Positions 18,018 through 26,224 are shown, numbered from the stretch's first letter. The stretch: 64,000 nucleotides of DNA from Candidatus Cloacimonetes bacterium HGW-Cloacimonetes-2 (GCA_002842035.1 PHBP01000010.1:48211-112210), one strand, 5' to 3'. The notes: generated by a model from the letters alone, not told the origin. Program-made: numbers and translations.

Positions 18018-18746
18018 TTACTGCACCTTGCGAAACAGGAAGAAGATATAGCCCAAGAGGCTGATATCCTGATGCTCTTCGGGATTGACCACGATCGGCT
18101 GGTATTCATCGTTCAGGGATAAGAGGAAAATCAGCTTCTTGGCATAATCCAGCACCATCTTTTTCAAGGTGATGGAGCCATCCACGCGCACCGCGCAAAT
18201 CTTGCCGGAAAGCTGGTTCCAGTCGTTGGAGGGGCGGATCAGGATTACATCGTTGTTGCGAATCTCAGGCTCCATACTCTGCCCATTTACCCTCAAACAC
18301 ATAAAGTCGTCAGTCACACCCTGGATCATACTGCGGCGGATCGAGATTACATCCAATACTCCTGCGGCGCTTTCCACAGGCGGGCCGGCAGCGATTTCGC
18401 CGGTAACAGGGATATCGATTACATCGGTATCGTCCAGATTGCTTTTGGCCTCTACGATTTCCTTGAGCTGACGGTTCAGCATTTCCTGCAACTGAGTAAG
18501 CTGTGCTTTGGCAGGTGGCTTGCGCACTTCCCCGGTATTCTCATACATATCTCCGCGTCCCGTGATCAACCAGTGTAAATTGATCCCGTAATTCTTTGAT
18601 AAAAGCATCATTGTATCCAGGGATGGACGAATACGTCCGCTTTCCATCTGAGAGATAGCGGAGGGATTTACCCCCAGCTTGTCACTAAGGTCAATCTGGG
18701 AAAGTCCCAGTTCCTTGCGTAACTGCCTGAATCTTTCTCCGGTCAT
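18018..18746 (-). CDS. LexA/CI-like repressor with HTH and S24 self-cleavage domain
   Basis: 242 residues. A Cro/CI-type helix-turn-helix (residues about 4-60, LSQIDLSDKLGVNPSAISQMESG) is followed by a linker and an S24 peptidase domain. The scissile Ala-Gly is in the GEIAAGPP stretch, the nucleophilic serine in NGQSMEP and the general-base lysine in SITLKKM. These are the parts needed for RecA-stimulated or stress-stimulated autocleavage. It is longer than LexA and uses an XRE-type HTH, so phage-CI-like or ImmR-like regulators are alternatives. Its promoter carries a palindrome over the -10 box (18799-18816), suggesting autorepression. rmuC follows in the same transcript. Confidence 0.85.
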   Translation of the reverse strand: MTGERFRQLRKELGLSQIDLSDKLGVNPSAISQMESGRIRPSLDTMMLLSKNYGINLHWLITGRGDMYENTGEVRKPPAKAQLTQLQEMLNRQLKEIVEAKSNLDDTDVIDIPVTGEIAAGPPVESAAGVLDVISIRRSMIQGVTDDFMCLRVNGQSMEPEIRNNDVILIRPSNDWNQLSGKICAVRVDGSITLKKMVLDYAKKLIFLLSLNDEYQPIVVNPEEHQDISLLGYIFFLFRKVQ

Positions 18747-18798
18747 AAGGTCTCCTCTGCAAGTTTATTGACGAGCAAGACCAACCCTTACTCATCAC

Positions 18799-18838
18799 TT
18801 ACACTGAACAGTATAATCAGCCCCACTAATTATGTCAA
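18799..18838 (-). promoter_or_regulatory. Promoter with overlapping operator-like palindrome for the S24 regulator
   Basis: Read on the minus strand, TTGACA (18833-18838), a 17-bp spacer and TATACT (18810-18815) form a near-consensus sigma-70 promoter. An 18-bp imperfect palindrome (18799-18816, centre ACTGTTCAGT, 14 of 18 positions symmetrical) covers the -10 box. This is where an autorepressor would bind. A second small inverted repeat, ACACTTAGGTGT, lies upstream at 18872-18883. Confidence 0.6.
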
Positions 18839-18974
18839 GCAGAAATTAGATTAACTAACAAATTGTAAGCTACACTTAGGTGTGGGCTTCACCATTGCAC
18901 AGATTCTGCGTGAATGTGTTCTGCTCAGTACGGGTTGGTCTCTATCCGCGCTTGCTTAATCCTCGTCTTCGCCT

Positions 18975-19433
18975 TTACCAACCCAAATTACCCGAATAAT
19001 CATTACTATAGCTTACGATGCAGATTTCGCCGCCCTCTTGAAAACCAACATAGCAAATTCTGTTGTAAGGCAGGCGGATACGGTATTCTCCATTCTCCGA
19101 ATCATATTCAGCGGCTTGCCCGTGAAATTCTTCCAGCACGGCCAGTATCTCGGTTCTCCAGTCAATCGGTTCTTTGGCAGTATATTGATAAAACCAAGTC
19201 TCTACGATATTCTCTCTGGATAGACTGATCTTGATCTCTTGGTCCCATTTTGGCTCAATTTTCTTGTATTGCAGGAAGTATTCGAAACCCTCGGAAACGC
19301 TGAAACCCTTGTCTGTCAAAATGCTGTGCACTTCTTCTTTGGAAAGACCGAAATTGATGGATAGCTGATCCGTTTGCGCCGTCAGGGCTGATCCCAGGAT
19401 CAGTATCACAAATAGTACTATTATTTTATTCAT
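18975..19433 (-). CDS. Small exported protein of unknown function
   Basis: 152 residues with a clear signal peptide (MNKIIVLFVILILGSALTAQ, cleavage near residue 20). The mature part is mostly beta-strand-like with aromatic residues, and I recognise no family. An LSKEEVHSILTDKGF stretch near residue 30 resembles the helix seen in SmpA/BamE-like small envelope proteins, but the match is weak. It stands alone between the S24 regulator and an FG-GAP gene. It is separated from the divergent downstream gene by about 330 bp. Confidence 0.6.
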   Translation of the reverse strand: MNKIIVLFVILILGSALTAQTDQLSINFGLSKEEVHSILTDKGFSVSEGFEYFLQYKKIEPKWDQEIKISLSRENIVETWFYQYTAKEPIDWRTEILAVLEEFHGQAAEYDSENGEYRIRLPYNRICYVGFQEGGEICIVSYSNDYSGNLGW

Positions 19434-19763
19434 AAATCGAAATCTCCTATGTTTTATATATACAATCTAAAGCGTATTTACTACCGGGCAAACGGGCATA
19501 CCTGTTATCTTCTCCTGCGGACGTACAACAGCGCTCCCATCGCATTTGCCTTTGTGGAACCCACTGGCGGAGTAAACTCTGCCCATCATCTTCTCTTTAC
19601 AATATCTTGACAATAATCAGGTATTTTGTTTTGCTTGATTTGATCGCAATCCTAAAGAGATAGTGTCCTCGGTGCAACTTTAGACGGTAGTCGCTACCAC
19701 TGGCCGACCGTTGCATTGAGCCTCTGGAAGACACTTGCTCGGGAATAGCGACAGCGAGGAGAG
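19434..19763. other. Divergent intergenic region, no gene seen
   Basis: 330 bp between a minus-strand exported-protein gene and the plus-strand FG-GAP gene. A TTGACA occurs at 19609-19614, but no well-spaced -10 box follows it. No credible ORF or hairpin with a T-run was found. Confidence 0.5.
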
Positions 19764-21395
19764 ATGAGACTGTATTGGAGATTGCTTTTGATGGTGATGC
19801 TGGTAAATATCGCAAGCAGCATCATTGCCACCAATCAGATGAACCTGATGACTACTATCTATGGTGAATTCAACGGAGATGAGTTTGGCGTAGCTATGGT
19901 CTCGATGGATTACAATGGAGATGGCTACGACGACTTGATTGTAATGTCAAAATACTGGAATGCTACGGGTGTCCTAGGGGCTTACTACCCAGGTAAGCTC
20001 TATTTCTACTGGGGTGGTCCAGATGGGCTTGGTAATACCCCAGGTTTTGTGATTGAAGGGCAATCGCACACACAATTTGCACACTGGATGTGTAATGCCG
20101 GAGATATGAACGGCGACGGGATAGAAGATCTGGCAATTACTTATAGCACTGATCTTGTTCAATATGGGACCTATAAGAGCATTGCCATTTTCCTTGGTAA
20201 GTCAACTCCTCAGTCTGCACCAGATTATGTATGCACTATTCCCTATACTCATGTCATTCCGACCTATCTGGGGGACGTAAATGGGGATGGGAAAAGCGAT
20301 CTCGCCTTTATGGGATGGCACCTTTCGCATAGGTATTCGTATTTCACCTATGTCTGGACAGACCTGCAATCTGATCCTGTTCTTCTTTTAAATAGTGGTG
20401 TATATACTGTACCAATCTATCTGGGAGGAGTCGGCGACGTAAATGGTGATGGATTCGATGACGCTTATCTGGCATCACCATACAATCTAAGTACTTTTTG
20501 GTCAGAATTGCTTTTCGGCAACGCAAGTATGTCATTATCGGACAGTCTACTGCTAACACAATCATTTGTCGATGGCTTTCCACTAGTGTCTCCCCTGGGC
20601 GATATAAATAGTGATGGTTACGCAGATTTCATTGGTTATACTGTATGGCCGAATCACTATATTTGGTTTGGCTCTACAGTGCTGGATTCTATCCCTGATC
20701 TAACGCTCAGCCTAAACTCTTCGGATCATGATATGCATTCATTCGGAAGAGCGGACGACGGATATGCCGTGCACGGAGATCTAAACGGAGATGGTTATGA
20801 CGATTTTGTTTGTAGTGACCCCCGCGCCAATGACTATAACGGCCAGGCCGGGCTGTGGCTGGGAGGTACCAATGTGAACGCAACAGTTGATCTGGTGTTT
20901 AATCCACCTATCGACTGGCAGTGGCACAATTTTGGACATGCCAAAGCCGTAGGTGATTTCAATGGTGATGGCTATGATGATCTTGCGTTATCTTGTCCAC
21001 GCTGGATGGATGGCGGATTTCATGATACGGGAAGGATATACGTCTTTTCCGGAAATGCGCAACTCGCGGATACGACGGTTGCCAATGACGATCCTGTGGC
21101 TCCTCCGGTAAGCGTTGAGGATTGGAGGATAAATGTATATCCAAACCCCTGCTCCCGGTATGAGACTGAACTGAAGGTGGACTTACTTGGTTCTGCGTAC
21201 GCAAAAGACGGCAGCTATACTTACAGGATCTATAATGTCCGGGGCCAGCTTCTAAAGCAAGAGGCTATCAGCATAACTGAGCTCAGAGATGGCAGTTTTA
21301 GAGTAAGCCTGGAGCACATTCCGACTGGCATTTACCTGATAACGATCAATAACGAAAGCCAAGTATTGATATCTAAGAAAGTTGCAATATACTGA
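19764..21395 (+). CDS. Exported FG-GAP repeat protein with C-terminal sorting domain
   Basis: 543 residues. It opens with a signal peptide (about 1-22). Seven FG-GAP/calcium-loop repeats of the type GDxNGDGxxD follow (for example DYNGDGYDD, DMNGDGIED, DLNGDGYDD), consistent with one integrin-alpha-like seven-bladed propeller. The tail from about residue 455 (VYPNPCSRYE ... YRIYNVRGQ ... GIYLITINN) is a Por/T9SS-type sorting domain. It is a close architectural paralogue of the gene at 61163-62761. Likely a calcium-stabilised surface protein; the ligand is unknown. GAGGAG precedes the ATG at very short spacing. Confidence 0.8.
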   Translation: MRLYWRLLLMVMLVNIASSIIATNQMNLMTTIYGEFNGDEFGVAMVSMDYNGDGYDDLIVMSKYWNATGVLGAYYPGKLYFYWGGPDGLGNTPGFVIEGQSHTQFAHWMCNAGDMNGDGIEDLAITYSTDLVQYGTYKSIAIFLGKSTPQSAPDYVCTIPYTHVIPTYLGDVNGDGKSDLAFMGWHLSHRYSYFTYVWTDLQSDPVLLLNSGVYTVPIYLGGVGDVNGDGFDDAYLASPYNLSTFWSELLFGNASMSLSDSLLLTQSFVDGFPLVSPLGDINSDGYADFIGYTVWPNHYIWFGSTVLDSIPDLTLSLNSSDHDMHSFGRADDGYAVHGDLNGDGYDDFVCSDPRANDYNGQAGLWLGGTNVNATVDLVFNPPIDWQWHNFGHAKAVGDFNGDGYDDLALSCPRWMDGGFHDTGRIYVFSGNAQLADTTVANDDPVAPPVSVEDWRINVYPNPCSRYETELKVDLLGSAYAKDGSYTYRIYNVRGQLLKQEAISITELRDGSFRVSLEHIPTGIYLITINNESQVLISKKVAIY

Positions 21396-21421
21396 TCCTC
21401 AGAGCCGGTGTTCAGTACCAA

Positions 21422-21528
21422 AATCAACCCATTTCAATGGGTTTTCAGACTGGAGGCGGTGGTTTTAACCACCGTAATAAACCACTCATGATGCCATAAT
21501 CAACCCATGTAAACGGGTTTTCAGACTG
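21422..21528. repeat. Two REP-like direct repeats with hairpins
   Basis: A 31-bp unit occurs at 21422-21452 and again at 21498-21528. Both copies begin AATCAACCCAT and end GGGTTTTCAGACTG. The six bases in between differ but keep pairing (ATGGGTT against AACCCAT in the first copy). Each unit is followed by a second hairpin: CGGTGGTT / AACCACCG at 21457-21474, and GGATT / AATCC after the second. This resembles REP/RAYT-type palindromic repeats. No transposase is nearby. Confidence 0.6.
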
Positions 21529-21668
21529 CGTGAGGATTTTTAATCCGAACTATCTGGCTGACAATCCCAATATAACCTGGGATACGCACAATACAAGGAT
21601 TGAGCTTGCCCGTCGTGGGACTTGTCTTCGGATAAAAAACCTCACTCAGTCTATAGCAGACACCATGT

Positions 21669-22343
21669 TTACACTATCTTGCCGTCTTTAAGCTCGATCA
21701 CGCGTCTTGCCCTTGTTGCAAGCTCCGGATTGTGCGTCACCAGCACGATAGTCTTGCCATAGTCCTGATTTAGAGAATAGAGGATTTCGGCAATTTCTGC
21801 GCTGCGCCTGCTATCAAGATTACCTGTGGGCTCATCTGCCAGGATTACTTTGGGATCGGTCACGATGGCGCGGGCAATTGCCACACGTTGCATCTCGCCG
21901 CCGGAAAGTTCTCCCGGCAAGTGTGAGAGTCTGTGCTCCAGCCCCATCTGTTTGGCTACCGTATGAATGGCGTCGGGATCAGGCTTTTGAGTCTTGAAGG
22001 CATAAGGGAGCAGGATGTTTTCTTTCACCGTAAGGGTCGGTATGAGGTAAAAGCTCTGGAAAATATAGCCAAAGATCCGGCTGCGCAGTCCGGTCAATTT
22101 CTTCTCCGGCATAGCTTTACTATTAGCAAAAACTTCCTGGTTATCGACTTGGAGCCTTCCGCCGCTGGGATTATCCAGACAGCCCAGGATATGGAGCAAA
22201 GAGGTCTTTCCGGAGCCTGAAGCGCCGACTATGGAGAGGAAATCACCTTGCTCTATGCTCAGATCCACTGAATCAACTGCGTGTATCTGTTCGGTTCCCC
22301 GCTGATAGGTCTTGCGTATGGCTTCTGCTGAGATAATCGTCAT
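21669..22343 (-). CDS. ABC transporter ATP-binding subunit (LolD/MacB-like)
   Basis: 224 residues with a complete ABC ATPase core. Walker A is GASGSGKTS near residue 40, the signature is [14 protein letters not shown] near 141, Walker B is [11 protein letters not shown] near 165, and the switch histidine is in VTHNPE. Short length and sequence place it in the MacB/LolD/FtsE class, which drives mechanotransmission to periplasmic partners rather than substrate channels. It overlaps the permease gene upstream by 4 bp. It is the last gene of the operon headed by the CsoR-type repressor. Confidence 0.9.
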   Translation of the reverse strand: MTIISAEAIRKTYQRGTEQIHAVDSVDLSIEQGDFLSIVGASGSGKTSLLHILGCLDNPSGGRLQVDNQEVFANSKAMPEKKLTGLRSRIFGYIFQSFYLIPTLTVKENILLPYAFKTQKPDPDAIHTVAKQMGLEHRLSHLPGELSGGEMQRVAIARAIVTDPKVILADEPTGNLDSRRSAEIAEILYSLNQDYGKTIVLVTHNPELATRARRVIELKDGKIV

Positions 22344-23536
22344 AATTCACCTTCGCTTTTCTTGATGGCTTCGATCGGCTTGATGCGAGCGGCTCTCCAG
22401 GCTGGATACAATCCGCTGACTACACCGATCCCGATGATGATACCGATGGATTTGAGCATCAGCATTCCATCGATATAGACTAGGGAACCCTTGGGAGAAT
22501 AGGGCAGTAGATAGCGGATCAGGGATTCGGTGACCGCTGCCAGGCCATAAGCCATCGCTGCTCCCAGTAAACCACCGATCAGGCAGAGCACGACCGTCTC
22601 TGTCCAGATCAAACGGAAGATATGCCCGGCAGTTGCTCCCATCGATTTCATAATGCCGATTTCCTGATACCTTTCAAACACAGACATCAATATCGTATTG
22701 ACCACACCCACCATTGCAATCAGAATGGCGATCAATGCGATAGACATCACCATCACACGAGCGGTGCCGACCAGATTTGATATGGTGCTTTTGACCTGCG
22801 CCATCGATACCACCTGTACATCCGGCAGTTCGTAGAGCTTGTCCTCAAAAGCTGTGACATCGACATCCTTACCCACCTGAATGCCTACGCTGGTAAGCTT
22901 GCCTTGCACTTCAAAGATCGATTGCAGCGCCAGATATGGCACAAAGATAGTGCCGTCATCCTGGGTGCCGCTGCGTTTTAGGATACCTACGATAGTAAGC
23001 TCCACATTCTTTTCCGGCACCAGGATCAGATCGCCTACCTCGCGTTGCTCCAGCTCCGCGGCTTCATAGCCGATCACAGCTTCCGTAGCTGTGGGATCGC
23101 TAAACCAGGTGCCTTTTTCAAACTGCAGATAAGATTTCATCTTGGGGAAGGTGGCAGGATCGACACCTGAATAGGCGACCACGGTGCCGTTTTCTCCCAC
23201 CATCGGATCAAAGACTGCCTGCATCAGCATCGGCGTAAGGTTTTGAACTTCCGGCATACTCCTCAGGCTATCTATTACAGTATCCGGCATATATCGCAAG
23301 CCTGCTCCTCCCTGGAGCATCAGTGTTGCAGCTTCATAAGGACAACCTTTGGCAGTAAGTAGTACTTGAAAGCCGAGATTGTCTATATCATCGTCCAAAG
23401 AGCGCTCATATCCCTGATTAAAGCCCAGGAGGCTGATCAGTACCCAGGAAGAGATAGCGATGCCCAATAGGGTAAGAATACTGCGCAAACGCTTTCTCAA
23501 AAGGCTCTTGGAGGCTATTTTGGTTATTGATATCAT
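22340..23536 (-). CDS. ABC transporter permease, MacB/FtsX family
   Basis: 398 residues. One N-terminal membrane segment (about 18-40) is followed by a large periplasmic MacB-PCD-like domain (about 45-255) and three C-terminal membrane segments forming the FtsX domain (about 262-385). This is the type VII ABC layout used to extrude or shuttle envelope substrates. Partners within the operon are the ATPase downstream and, upstream, an outer-membrane protein and two exported proteins. Under the CsoR-type repressor this suggests metal-stress-related envelope transport. The substrate is not shown by the sequence. Confidence 0.85.
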   Translation of the reverse strand: MISITKIASKSLLRKRLRSILTLLGIAISSWVLISLLGFNQGYERSLDDDIDNLGFQVLLTAKGCPYEAATLMLQGGAGLRYMPDTVIDSLRSMPEVQNLTPMLMQAVFDPMVGENGTVVAYSGVDPATFPKMKSYLQFEKGTWFSDPTATEAVIGYEAAELEQREVGDLILVPEKNVELTIVGILKRSGTQDDGTIFVPYLALQSIFEVQGKLTSVGIQVGKDVDVTAFEDKLYELPDVQVVSMAQVKSTISNLVGTARVMVMSIALIAILIAMVGVVNTILMSVFERYQEIGIMKSMGATAGHIFRLIWTETVVLCLIGGLLGAAMAYGLAAVTESLIRYLLPYSPKGSLVYIDGMLMLKSIGIIIGIGVVSGLYPAWRAARIKPIEAIKKSEGEL

Positions 23537-23555
23537 TTTGTCTCCTCTATCTTAA

Positions 23556-23596
23556 AGTGAGCAGTGAACAGAAGGGGTGTCTTGTTACTCGTCACT
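23556..23596. repeat. Short imperfect inverted repeat of AGTGA-type units
   Basis: AGTGAGCAGTGAACAG (23556-23571) faces CTTGTTACTCGTCACT (23581-23596), which is the complement of AGTGACGAGTAACAAG; 11 of 16 positions match. The right arm supplies the TGA stop of the FMN-binding-like gene (23592-23594). The left arm ends just before the ribosome binding site of the permease gene. The units match those flanking the S23 pseudogene at 31045-31546, but there is no ORF inside. Confidence 0.55.
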
Positions 23597-24185
23597 GACT
23601 AAAATGCTTCATCAGGATCAGATTTTTCTTGATCCCTCTCATTATGGCTGCGAAGTCCGGATCATTGGCGACCGGATTTCGGATCGCGGCTACTTTTCCT
23701 GTGCCAGTGGCTCTTGCTACGTTCCAGCGATCAAAATCCTCCAGCTTGAGGCCTATGAATTGATTAGTAAAGCTTTCAGCGCGATAGAGCCGGTTGTTCC
23801 TCGAGCTGATTCTTTGCAGATAGAGCTTCTTGATAATGCCGTTATTATCGAGCGCCAGAAAGATCTGAATCCCGCCGGTGCGGCCCTTTTGGTTCACTCC
23901 GTGAATAACTCCGATCTTGCGGGTTCCGCTAAAGACATCGTAGATTGTATAGGGATTGTCGATGGTCTCGTAGAGCCCGCTGAATCTATCACCCAATCTA
24001 TTTTCTATTGTATTTAGCAAAGCTCTGCCGCCTTCACGCTGTATGGAGCGATAGCTGGTCTTATAACCCGTCGATTCCGGAAAGAGCCTTCTGATGTCTC
24101 CATCCGGATCATTGAGGTCGCAACCGACTGCCGCAACCAGGGGCGTTAAAAGCAGGCACAGAGCTATGATTAGTAGCTGTTTCAT
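23592..24185 (-). CDS. Exported FMN-binding-domain-like protein
   Basis: 197 residues with a signal peptide ending near VAAVG (C22 follows, so a lipoprotein is possible but the lipobox is poor). The central part (GVIHGVNQKGRTGGIQIFLALDNNG and FTNQFIGL, about residues 93-145) resembles the FMN_bind fold of RnfG/NqrC/NosR proteins. A TGTGKVAA stretch near residue 160 sits where those proteins carry the flavinylated Thr. The assignment is by pattern only. It lies between the outer-membrane protein and the ABC permease in the CsoR-type operon. It may couple electron flow to the envelope system. Confidence 0.6.
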   Translation of the reverse strand: MKQLLIIALCLLLTPLVAAVGCDLNDPDGDIRRLFPESTGYKTSYRSIQREGGRALLNTIENRLGDRFSGLYETIDNPYTIYDVFSGTRKIGVIHGVNQKGRTGGIQIFLALDNNGIIKKLYLQRISSRNNRLYRAESFTNQFIGLKLEDFDRWNVARATGTGKVAAIRNPVANDPDFAAIMRGIKKNLILMKHFSQ

Positions 24186-24193
24186 CTTTTCTC

Positions 24194-25207
24194 CTAAAAG
24201 GAAAATCCTTTGTAGTAGTACAATTGAGCTATGATAGCGCCGGTATCCGACAGGTCGTCATAGCGATAAGCTGCTCTGAGGGTTAAATCCGGATTTAGCC
24301 TATATGTTGTTGCAAGAGAGATGGAATTACTACGCAGATCCGCAAGCTCGCGGCTGATGCCTTGCAACTCCAGTAAAGCCCTATCCTCGGGCAGGAAGTA
24401 ATAGCCCAATCTCAGTAGTCCTGAATATGCAGGCTTATCGTGATATTCGCCCGCCAATAGATCTCCCTGCAGCTCGAGCTGACCGGTTTTCCAGCGGAAA
24501 TCAGCGCCTCCCGCGATCAGATCGTGAGTGATGCCACTATGCATAGTGACATATCCCATAGTCTTTTGCACCTTGCCATAGGCAGCGGAGATCCCAAAGC
24601 TGAGATTATCAAGCTGGTATTCTCCGATTCCCATCCGGCTGCTTGCCAGATAGCTATCATTCAGATTCAGAGGCATTCCGGAGCCGGTGGTCAGAGAAGC
24701 GCTAAAACTGGGTTTACCCCTGTCAAAATTGACTCCCAGCCCCCAGTCACGATCGTAATTCATTGCGCTCATCGAATTGTCTTCGAGCAAAAGTGCGTGA
24801 TTATCCATTAACTTGGGCAAACCCAGAGCTGGTTTGTTGTGCCCCAGCCACAGATCAAAGCTCCTGGTCTTGAAATTGACGAAGGCATTGTAGATCTGCA
24901 ATTTGAGCTTGGAATCATAGTATTCATCATAGGCGAGCCTGCTTTGCAGGGATAGATAGCCCAGATCACGGCTCTGGCTGCCAAATCTGTATAGATAATC
25001 GAATCCTACGGATGGCTTTTGCATTGCATCGTGCTCGTGATGGGAATAGGGCAGGAACTCACCTGTCTCGGGAAGGTAGGATCCTACAGCCTGGATTTCT
25101 AAATAAAACAGGCTGCTTTGGGCACAAAGGGGTAAAATCGTTGCCGCTATGACAAGCGACAACATTACCAGCTTCTTGCCCAGCAAAAATGCCGGGGTGC
25201 TAATCAT
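24194..25207 (-). CDS. Outer-membrane beta-barrel protein
   Basis: 337 residues with a signal peptide (cleavage after LPLCAQ, about residue 30). The mature part is alternating amphipathic strands rich in Tyr, Leu and Gly, and the last residue is phenylalanine (YYYKGFSF), the usual BAM-recognised barrel ending. There are His-rich (SHHEHD near residue 55) and Met-containing patches at the start of the mature protein, which could bind metal. No enzyme motif is seen. It sits in the CsoR-type operon after the small Cys/His exported protein, so a metal-related outer-membrane channel is a reasonable inference. Confidence 0.7.
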   Translation of the reverse strand: MISTPAFLLGKKLVMLSLVIAATILPLCAQSSLFYLEIQAVGSYLPETGEFLPYSHHEHDAMQKPSVGFDYLYRFGSQSRDLGYLSLQSRLAYDEYYDSKLKLQIYNAFVNFKTRSFDLWLGHNKPALGLPKLMDNHALLLEDNSMSAMNYDRDWGLGVNFDRGKPSFSASLTTGSGMPLNLNDSYLASSRMGIGEYQLDNLSFGISAAYGKVQKTMGYVTMHSGITHDLIAGGADFRWKTGQLELQGDLLAGEYHDKPAYSGLLRLGYYFLPEDRALLELQGISRELADLRSNSISLATTYRLNPDLTLRAAYRYDDLSDTGAIIAQLYYYKGFSF

Positions 25208-25217
25208 TTGTGCCTCT

Positions 25218-25688
25218 TTAGATATTCAGCCTGATATAGGCTTTACCCAGCGGACTATTGCCGCTATTTACCTTAATCTCGATCTCCCAATCTCCCAGCA
25301 TCATAAAATTCACCGGGATGGCATAGCGATTGCTGCGATTGAGCTGCATCGGCTTATCTCCGGTATCGTGAGCGCCGCGCATCGAGGGCATATAGGCATT
25401 TGCGCTCAGCCTGAGATTGGTCACCGGCCTTCTGTTTTTGTCAAAAGCACGGATCAAAAGGATGCGGTTGCCAATGCGGGGAGTCTTATTCCATTCGTAG
25501 CTGATGTAGTAATTTTCATTTATCCAGTGCGCGGCTCCAGCACGCCCCATTATCTGGCTGCGTTCGGGCGGAGTATTGGGATTGCGGGCTTCCAGGCTCC
25601 CTGCACCGGAAGGGCAGGAACCGCAATGCTGTGCCAGAACCGGCAAAATCAGCATAGTGGCTATTATGATCAGTATAGATATCTTCAT
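25218..25688 (-). CDS. Exported FixH/YtkA-like protein with HCGSC motif
   Basis: 156 residues. A signal peptide (about 1-19) is followed directly by HCGSCPSG, a Cys/His cluster at the mature N-terminus suited to binding copper or a similar soft metal. The rest (WKTP-like strands, MQLNRSNRYAIPVNFMMLGDWEIEIKV) resembles the FixH/YtkA immunoglobulin-like domain that accompanies copper and cytochrome assembly. Second gene in the operon after the CsoR-family repressor. The function is inferred from that context. Confidence 0.62.
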   Translation of the reverse strand: MKISILIIIATMLILPVLAQHCGSCPSGAGSLEARNPNTPPERSQIMGRAGAAHWINENYYISYEWNKTPRIGNRILLIRAFDKNRRPVTNLRLSANAYMPSMRGAHDTGDKPMQLNRSNRYAIPVNFMMLGDWEIEIKVNSGNSPLGKAYIRLNI

Positions 25689-25702
25689 TGTAATCTCCTG
25701 TA

Positions 25703-26005
25703 TTAGTTTTTGGTCATTCTGTCGATAGTTTTGCGGAGCTCAGCCAGCACATCCAACGAGCCGGATTGTATCTGCTCCAGAACGCAGGTATTGAGATGAG
25801 CTTCGAGCAGGGATTTGGAGACAGAGCCCAAAGCGCTCTTGATCGCAGAAATCTGGTTTATGATATCGTCGCAGTAAACATCCGATTCTATCATCTTCTG
25901 CACGCCCCTTACCTGTCCCTCGATCCTCTTTAATCTATTATTCAGCTTCTTCTTAAACTCATCATCGTGATGAGCTTTCTTGGGCTCCATCTTGCAATGA
26001 TCCAT
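25703..26005 (-). CDS. csoR: CsoR-family metal-sensing transcriptional repressor
   Basis: 100 residues, the usual length. All-helical DUF156 fold with LNRLKRIEGQVRGVQKMI near residue 22. The Cu(I)-sensing triad appears as Cys in DVYCDD (residue 44), His and Cys in EAHLNTC (residues 69 and 73), the pattern of copper-type CsoR rather than RcnR. An extra N-terminal MDHCKMEPKKAHHDD adds possible metal ligands. It heads a minus-strand operon of six genes. A G-tract palindrome characteristic of this family overlaps the transcription start (26026-26042). Repression relieved by copper is the likely mode. Confidence 0.9.
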   Translation of the reverse strand: MDHCKMEPKKAHHDDEFKKKLNNRLKRIEGQVRGVQKMIESDVYCDDIINQISAIKSALGSVSKSLLEAHLNTCVLEQIQSGSLDVLAELRKTIDRMTKN

Positions 26006-26025
26006 TATCTCGTTACTCCTTTCAT

Positions 26026-26075
26026 ATACCCCTGGGGGGTATTTTTATAATAAGCAAGATCGGTGCCTATGCCAA
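26026..26075 (-). promoter_or_regulatory. CsoR-type operator and promoter of the metal-response operon
   Basis: On the minus strand, TTGGCA (26070-26075), a 17-bp spacer and TATTAT (26047-26052) give a good promoter. Immediately downstream, over the expected transcription start, lies the near-perfect palindrome ATACCCC-T-GGGGGGTAT (26026-26042), the classic A/T-flanked C/G-tract operator of CsoR/RcnR-family repressors. The AAAGGAG ribosome binding site and the ATG of the repressor gene follow. Confidence 0.8.
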
Positions 26076-26106
26076 GTATTTTTTTTGATTCCCCCTGATT
26101 TCTTTG

Positions 26107-26194
26107 GATCACCGGCAGATCACCAGCAGATCAAGAGCAAATCAAGTCGAACGTGGTTCGAGGTGATTTCGGCTTGATTTCGACTTGATATCGG
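26107..26194. repeat. Palindromic array of eight 11-bp units
   Basis: Eight consecutive 11-mers in exact phase: three of GATCACC/AAGAGCA type, AATCAAGTCGA, a central ACGTGGTTCGA, then GGTGATTTCGG and two CTTGATWTCGR units. The right half is largely the reverse complement of the left, so the whole folds around TCGAACGTGGTTCGA. It lies between the minus-strand DUF1801 gene stop and the upstream side of the csoR promoter. An inverted relative is at 63873-63949. Confidence 0.75.
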
Positions 26195-26224
26195 TATGAC
26201 TGTTAGGTAAGGATGGGGAATTGC

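Noticed and set aside
26151-26161. GGTTCGA words suggestive of a tRNA T-arm
   Set aside because: No acceptor or anticodon stem can be built around them; they are the centre of an 11-bp-unit palindrome.
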